Part shown: positions 33,701 to 34,630 of the stretch, one piece after another
Layout of the letters: each line of letters opens with the position of its first letter
Position numbering within the stretch: the first letter of the stretch is position 1
From: Nocardia cerradoensis NBRC 101014
GTDB lineage: Bacteria; Actinomycetota; Actinomycetes; Mycobacteriales; Mycobacteriaceae
Assembly (NCBI RefSeq): GCF_000308535.1
Contig: NZ_BAFW01000376.1
Coordinates: 1 to 34,630 of the forward strand
Length of the DNA: 34,630 nt
Direction of reading: 5' to 3'
The notes under the pieces: generated by a model
Seen by the model: the letters and a program-made list of their open reading frames with translations, nothing else
What the model was told of the DNA's origin: nothing
The model's database searches: none
Position numbers and translations under genes: made by a program

Positions 33701-34630
33701 GGACACGCTGCCGGTCAACGCGTTCGGCAAACTCGACCGCGCCGCCCTGCCCGCCCCCGCCTTCGGCGCCGCACCGGCCGGGCGGGCACCGTCGAGCCCG
33801 CGCGAACAGCGCGTGGCGGAGCTGTTCGCCGAAATTCTGGATGTGGCGAGCGTCGGCGCCGACGACAGCTTCTTCGCCCTCGGCGGTGACAGCATCCTGT
33901 CCATCCAGCTGGTGGCGCGCGCCAAAGCCGAAGGGTTGAGTTTCTCCACCCAGGACGTGTTCGAACACAAGACGGTGGCCGGTCTGGCCGCGGTCGCCAC
34001 CGACGCCGGCGGCGGCCCGCAACTGGCCGAACTGCCCGGCGGCGCGGTCGGACCCATGCCGCTGACCCCGATCATGTACGCGATGCTCGACCGCGGCCGA
34101 TTCGACCGATTCGCGCAGGCCACCCTCATCGAACTACCCGAACATGTCGACGACGCCGATCTGGTGGCGGCGCTGGCGGCGGTGCTGGAGCGCCACGACA
34201 TGCTGCGTGCGGTCCTGCGCGGTGCCGGCTCGGGCGACCCGTCGGTAGAGGTGGCCGCGCCCGGCACGATCGACGCCGCCGCACTGGTCGAGTCGGTGCG
34301 GTTGCCGCGCCGTGACGCCACCGAGATCGACACCCGGTTGCAGGCGGCCGCCGACCGGCTCGACCCCGCCCACGGTGTGCTGGTGCAGCTGGTGCGGATG
34401 AGCGACGACACCACCGGCCCCGACCTGATGTGGGTGGTGATCCACCACCTCGCCGTCGACGCGGTGTCGTGGCGGATCGTGCTCGCCGATCTGGCCGGCG
34501 CGTGGCAGCAGATCAGCGCCGGCGCCGAACCCGCCTTCGGTGCGGCCACCACCTCGGTGCGGCGCTGGAGCCACGGACTCACCGAACAGGCCGCGAGCCG
34601 CCGCGCCGGTGAACTCGAACTGTGGAAGAG
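30777..34630 (+). CDS. Nonribosomal peptide synthetase, C-A-T-E module (3' end outside window)
   Basis: More than 1284 residues from GTG 30777 (GGAGG 4 nt upstream). Order: a short His/Gly-rich lead (1-50); condensation domain from LTAAQRGIWFAQHLAG (about 54) with HHIALDG at 182-188; adenylation domain about 500-990 with TYTSGSTGIPKG (A3, 654-665), NEYGPTE (A5, 786-792), YRTGDMARW and Lys985 (NAFGKLD); thiolation site GGDS with Ser1039; then an epimerase-like condensation fold with HHLAVDAVSWR at 1223-1233. GGDS (not GGHS) is usual in carriers before E domains, so the residue is probably epimerised to the D form. The nonribosomal code by alignment to GrsA reads D-A-E-T-V-V-E-V-T-K; substrate unknown, perhaps basic. 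The product is unknown. Confidence 0.93.
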   Translation, partial: MTQFKSNFGGDRQAPKSPRIGAAPLGGHQASGTGTHAHGSGHVFPRPAPDGVFKLTAAQRGIWFAQHLAGESPISVAQYVEIVGELDTDLLVEACRTASIEFGSGHLHIIEVDGEPCQYVDHFRGAPVSVVDLRRHADPVATAHRLMTEDYAAPLDLLHDHLMVCVVYQVGDNHYLWYQRAHHIALDGFAAVTMLQRITELYNAWLRGEQPSAAAAKDLADITEQDLAYRGSTRFDNDRAYWTEHLAGAPPVVSLAGRVGKPTIHPALVSDALAPETAALLDAVVAERSTSVTPIVVAAFAAYLARMTGSTEVLLSLPVSGRHSAMLRRSGGMVANVVPLRVRVGSRSVGELIDAVQGELTSALRRQRYRQEDIFRDMGIARDETASFGPAVNLMMIDNDVVLGDTIGHLHVLTSGPTADLFVNIYPGAGRDSTHIDFQGNPNIYRPDELAGHHGRFLMFLHEFLARGTDHRIDRLPLLAPAEQQRLLPVHGDDPVAPRLLPDILADSAYRHPASDAIATPETTLTYGELDTRSSQLARQLIAHGCGPGTTVAIMLRRSIDSIVAAWAVAKSGAAIVQVDPEYPAKRIEHMIADSGAGVGITVDAYRGRLLHTVTPVVLDDRGTAAACHNTTGAPIGDSERLRPLRPDDLAYITYTSGSTGIPKGVQVTHAGLANLIADRSDVCGVDATARVSYALSPSFDASLEQFLVCFANGATLLVVPPEVIGGDELTELLAAQRVTHLTLTPAMLATVDPRQLSELRVVVVGGDVCPPHVIERWTHTAVMFNEYGPTETTVTAASAAVTPGGDLTVGGPIRGVSAMVLDRCLQAVPAGTAGELYLAGPGVARGYSHRFAETAARFVADPHGEPGARMYRTGDMARWVGDGPVPELELLGRTDFQVKIRGYRIEPGEIDAALAAHADVDICVTVPVRNNADTTVLASYVVPVRGRHIDPLELQRFARDTLPPHLVPAVIMALDTLPVNAFGKLDRAALPAPAFGAAPAGRAPSSPREQRVAELFAEILDVASVGADDSFFALGGDSILSIQLVARAKAEGLSFSTQDVFEHKTVAGLAAVATDAGGGPQLAELPGGAVGPMPLTPIMYAMLDRGRFDRFAQATLIELPEHVDDADLVAALAAVLERHDMLRAVLRGAGSGDPSVEVAAPGTIDAAALVESVRLPRRDATEIDTRLQAAADRLDPAHGVLVQLVRMSDDTTGPDLMWVVIHHLAVDAVSWRIVLADLAGAWQQISAGAEPAFGAATTSVRRWSHGLTEQAASRRAGELELWK

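Noticed and set aside
30825..34022. 1065-codon open frame on the minus strand opposite the NRPS gene
   Set aside because: It is low-complexity Gly/Ala/Val/His/Arg sequence with no domain, and the plus strand carries all NRPS core motifs in frame; a by-product of GC-rich codon bias.

Overview
The window is high-GC actinobacterial DNA. A furA-katG pair, a nonribosomal peptide synthetase, a small alanine-rich secreted protein, several promoter-proximal GTG starts and probable leaderless mRNAs all fit Nocardiaceae, most likely Nocardia; this is inferred from gene content, since no rRNA is present.

Left part (1-8.9 kb). A truncated UvrA-type ATPase gene (minus strand) is followed by a secreted-protein gene with a near-ideal terminator, then a TetR regulator translationally coupled to a fructosamine-kinase-like enzyme. 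At 3294-7570 lies a 4277-bp Tn3-family element bounded by 49-bp terminal inverted repeats (47/49 identical). It carries an intact tyrosine recombinase next to a cluster of overlapping palindromes (a TnpI-like resolution module), plus a metallo-beta-lactamase-fold hydrolase divergent from a MarR regulator, with a 25-bp perfect palindrome between them. Its transposase is dead: a large internal deletion and two frame changes. Right of it come a YaeR-type VOC enzyme between two imperfect 31-nt direct repeats, and a cyclophilin.

Middle part (8.9-21.9 kb). An SDR protein lacking the catalytic Tyr and Lys is divergent from a MmyB-type XRE regulator. Then come a YdjM-like membrane hydrolase, a 756-aa membrane Ser/Thr kinase with an N-terminal region and DFN motif of planctomycete type, an SCO6745-like helical protein, a RHH/PIN-like toxin-antitoxin pair, a LysR/zinc-less MDR oxidoreductase pair, a second toxin-antitoxin-like pair with an operator over its -10 box, and two coupled MutS-domain-V ATPases. 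The first MutS-like gene has a dinucleotide duplication near its 3' end that throws its tail out of frame.

Right part (21.9-34.6 kb). A MarR regulator, an isochorismatase-like protein with Cys replaced by Gly and an MFS exporter form a likely operon. Opposite lie TerC, ArsR and a two-domain SRPBCC protein, then furA-katG. katG keeps every catalytic residue at M. tuberculosis numbering but is broken by a one-base loss in a G run. After an 859-bp regulatory gap, a large NRPS gene (C-A-T-E visible) runs off the right edge.

The katG and mutS-like lesions are single small indels in otherwise well-preserved genes, so sequencing error must be excluded before calling them pseudogenes. The strongest candidates for new biology are the recombinase-bearing Tn3 element and its cargo switch, the planctomycete-type kinase, the paired MutS ATPases, and the two small toxin-antitoxin-like modules.
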